Assembly: GCA_023437345.1 (NCBI GenBank)
Contig: JAEZGC010000153.1
Coordinates: 1 to 5,484 of the forward strand
DNA length: 5,484 nt
Source: Actinomycetes bacterium
GTDB taxonomy: Bacteria > Actinomycetota > Actinomycetes > Propionibacteriales > Propionibacteriaceae
Direction: 5' to 3'
In this document: positions 3,827 to 5,484 of the stretch, piece by piece
Position numbering within the stretch: the stretch's first letter is position 1
Layout of the letters: every line of letters starts with the position of its first letter
Made by a program: the position numbers and the translations under genes
Notes under the pieces: generated by a model
The model's database searches: none
What the model was told of the DNA's origin: nothing
The model's input: only the letters and a program-made list of their open reading frames with translations

Positions 3827-5484
3827 GTGTCTGCAACCTTTCCCCCCGGCTCCCGCGTCGTCGCCGTCCTTGCGGCAGCCGCGCTCGCGCTGGGAACCCT
3901 GACCATGAGCGCCGGCGGCGCCGCCGCCAAACCTCCCAAGCCCGCCCCGGGCAAGCCCAAGCCGGCCCCGACCGGACTGGTCGGCTCCACCCTCTACGTC
4001 AACCCGCTGAGCAGCACCCTCGAGGCCGCACAGAGCCTCACCGGGCAGGCCCGCGCCGACGCCCAGCTGCTCGCCAGCTTCCCGTCCGCCACCTGGTTCA
4101 CGTCCGGCACCCCGACCGAGGTACGCAAGGAGGTCCACGCCGTCGTGACGGCCGCCGCCAAGGCCGGCAAGATGCCCGTCCTGGTCGCCTACAACCTGCC
4201 GTTCCGCGACTGCGCCCAGTACTCGGCCGGCGGGGCGCTCGACACCGCCGCCTACAAGGCGTGGATCGACGGCTTCGCCGCCGGGATCGGCAACCGTCCG
4301 GCGACCGTCATCCTCGAACCGGACGGCGTCGGGATCATCCCGCACTACACCACACTGGACAACAACACCGAGTGGTGCCAGCCGGCCGAGCTCGACCCGG
4401 CGACGGCCGCGTCCGAGCGGTACGTGCAGCTCAACCACGCGGTGGACGCGCTCAAGGCCAAGCCGAAGGTGTCGGTCTACCTCGACGGCACCAGCTCCGC
4501 CTGGCTCAACGTCGGCGAGGTCTCCGACCGGCTGATCAAGGCCGGCGTGCAGCGCGCTGACGGGTTCTACCTCAACGCGTCCAACTACCAGTTCACGACC
4601 AACCAGGTCGTGTTCGGCACCTGGGTGTCGCAGTGCATCGCCTACGCCAGCGTCGTGCAGCCTTATGTCCCCGGGGCCCCGGGGAGCCCCGGCGCGTTCG
4701 GCGAGTGCGGCAACCAGTACTGGAACGGCGGGCCGGCCACCGACTGGCAGGGCGTCGCGATGTCGCCCTACGGCGAATGGACGCCCGACAACGCCGACCC
4801 GGCGCTGAACACCACCGGCGTCGACTCGCGGTACGCCTCGCAGCTCGGCTCGGTGGTCCCGACCACGCACTTCGTCATCGACACCAGCCGCAACGGCCTC
4901 GGCCCGTGGCAGTACCCGGTGGGCGAGTACCCGGCCCACGAGGACTGGTGCAACCCGCCGGACCGCGGGCTCGGCGCCCGTCCGACGACCACCACCGGCA
5001 TCGACCTGGTCGACGCGCTGCTGTGGATCAAGGTGCCCGGCGAGTCCGACGGCAACTGCTACCGCGGCACCGCCGGCCCGCTCGACCCGGCCCGCGGCAT
5101 CGAGGACCCGGACGCCGGCCAGTGGTTCGCCGTCCAGGCCCGGGAACTCATCGAGCTGGCCAACCCGCCTGTGGCGCCGCTGACCTGTGACGTCAAGGTG
5201 ATCAGCAAGAAGCTCGGCAAGAAGGGGTTCGTGTCGCTGCTGACGGTGCGCAACCTCGGCACCGAGAAGCTCAAGCCGTGGCAGCTGTCGTGGACGGCCC
5301 CCGAGGGCCAGAAGTCGGTCAAGGTGGCCGGGATGAAGGTCAAGCAGTCCGGCGACACCGTGGTGGTGAGCCCGCGGAAGGCGCGGGCGACGCTGAAGCC
5401 CGGAGCGCGGGTCACCCTCGTGGTGGCCGGCAAGGGCTCGCCCGGGGCGGCGTGGCAGTACCTGCTCAACGGCAGGGCCTGCAC
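3827..5484 (+). CDS. Secreted GH6 beta-1,4-glucanase (cellulase) with basic CBM2-like domain, 3' end outside window
   Basis: The frame is open from GTG 3827 to the window edge: 552 complete residues, no stop. Residues 1-34 form a Sec signal peptide with hydrophobic core 11-27 and likely cleavage after AAA34. A Lys/Pro segment, KPPKPAPGKPKPAPTG (35-50), follows. Residues about 51-447 are a glycoside hydrolase family 6 catalytic domain, an inverting enzyme that cuts cellulose outside the cell. Key blocks are YNLPFRDC (D128), ILEPDG (D166, the likely general acid), YLDGTSSAW (D220), VIDTSRNG (D352), WCNPPDRGLG (374-383) and WIKVPGESDG (400-409). All four conserved aspartates are present. The usual AGH after YLD is replaced by GTS. 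The domain is longer than that of compact GH6 endoglucanases, so cellobiohydrolase-like loops are possible; the mode of attack is not decided. Residues 452-552 align with a CBM2 domain, with C454 and C552 in the conserved disulfide positions and the usual LNGxxC ending. The protein probably ends within a few residues. The upstream operator suggests induction by cello-oligosaccharides. Confidence 0.93.
   Translation, partial: MSATFPPGSRVVAVLAAAALALGTLTMSAGGAAAKPPKPAPGKPKPAPTGLVGSTLYVNPLSSTLEAAQSLTGQARADAQLLASFPSATWFTSGTPTEVRKEVHAVVTAAAKAGKMPVLVAYNLPFRDCAQYSAGGALDTAAYKAWIDGFAAGIGNRPATVILEPDGVGIIPHYTTLDNNTEWCQPAELDPATAASERYVQLNHAVDALKAKPKVSVYLDGTSSAWLNVGEVSDRLIKAGVQRADGFYLNASNYQFTTNQVVFGTWVSQCIAYASVVQPYVPGAPGSPGAFGECGNQYWNGGPATDWQGVAMSPYGEWTPDNADPALNTTGVDSRYASQLGSVVPTTHFVIDTSRNGLGPWQYPVGEYPAHEDWCNPPDRGLGARPTTTTGIDLVDALLWIKVPGESDGNCYRGTAGPLDPARGIEDPDAGQWFAVQARELIELANPPVAPLTCDVKVISKKLGKKGFVSLLTVRNLGTEKLKPWQLSWTAPEGQKSVKVAGMKVKQSGDTVVVSPRKARATLKPGARVTLVVAGKGSPGAAWQYLLNGRAC

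Noticed and set aside
3196..3990. Minus-strand open frame spanning the pckG start, the tRNA and the GH6 start
   Set aside because: It overlaps the tRNA and two supported genes, and its composition is that of a random GC-rich frame.
3797..4939. 380-residue open frame on the minus strand opposite the GH6 gene
   Set aside because: It is a shadow of the GH6 coding frame, which has all catalytic motifs and continues through the region. The antisense product is Gly/Arg/Val-rich with no family resemblance.

Overview
The window is very GC-rich, with G/C-biased third codon positions. It carries a GTP-dependent PEP carboxykinase and a GH6 cellulase with a CBM2-like domain. Together these point to the chromosome of a high-GC actinomycete (Actinomycetota), probably a saprophyte that uses plant polysaccharides. 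I cannot place it to genus from the sequence alone. I see no insertion sequence, phage gene or CRISPR array; it reads as chromosomal backbone.

Layout. (1) Bases 1-338 (+) hold the C-terminal end of a UDP-glucose 4-epimerase (galE), cut by the window edge. A 35-bp tandem repeat starts in its last codons and runs past the stop. (2) Bases 339-559 separate two convergent genes and hold a strong 14-bp hairpin, probably a bidirectional terminator, plus a smaller hairpin. (3) Bases 560-1230 (-) hold a hemerythrin (HHE) domain gene broken by a one-base frameshift near base 860. The break separates the last iron-ligand pair from the rest. (4) Bases 1231-1427 hold a cluster of inverted repeats, including a probable pckG terminator, and a GGGGTAGGGGTTGGGG tract on the minus strand upstream of the hemerythrin gene. 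(5) Bases 1428-3272 (-) hold an intact pckG. (6) Bases 3273-3462 are the divergent spacer between pckG and the tRNA gene. A weak tRNA promoter is visible; no convincing pckG promoter is. (7) Bases 3463-3535 (+) hold tRNA-Arg(ACG), followed at once by a GAAA-loop terminator. (8) Bases 3570-3826 are a leader region with a probable promoter and, just downstream of its predicted start, a LacI-family (CebR/CelR-like) operator. Bases 3606-3689 in it show nothing I can name. (9) Bases 3827 to the window end (+) hold a secreted GH6 beta-1,4-glucanase, open at the 3' edge.

The genes do not form one operon. They are separate units with their own terminators. The clearest functional link is regulatory: the cellulase appears to be under a cello-oligosaccharide-responsive repressor. 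PEPCK would support gluconeogenesis or PEP-oxaloacetate balance in the same saprophytic lifestyle. The most unusual feature is the cellulase's C-terminal domain. It keeps the CBM2 fold signature but has lost all three cellulose-stacking aromatics and is strongly basic.
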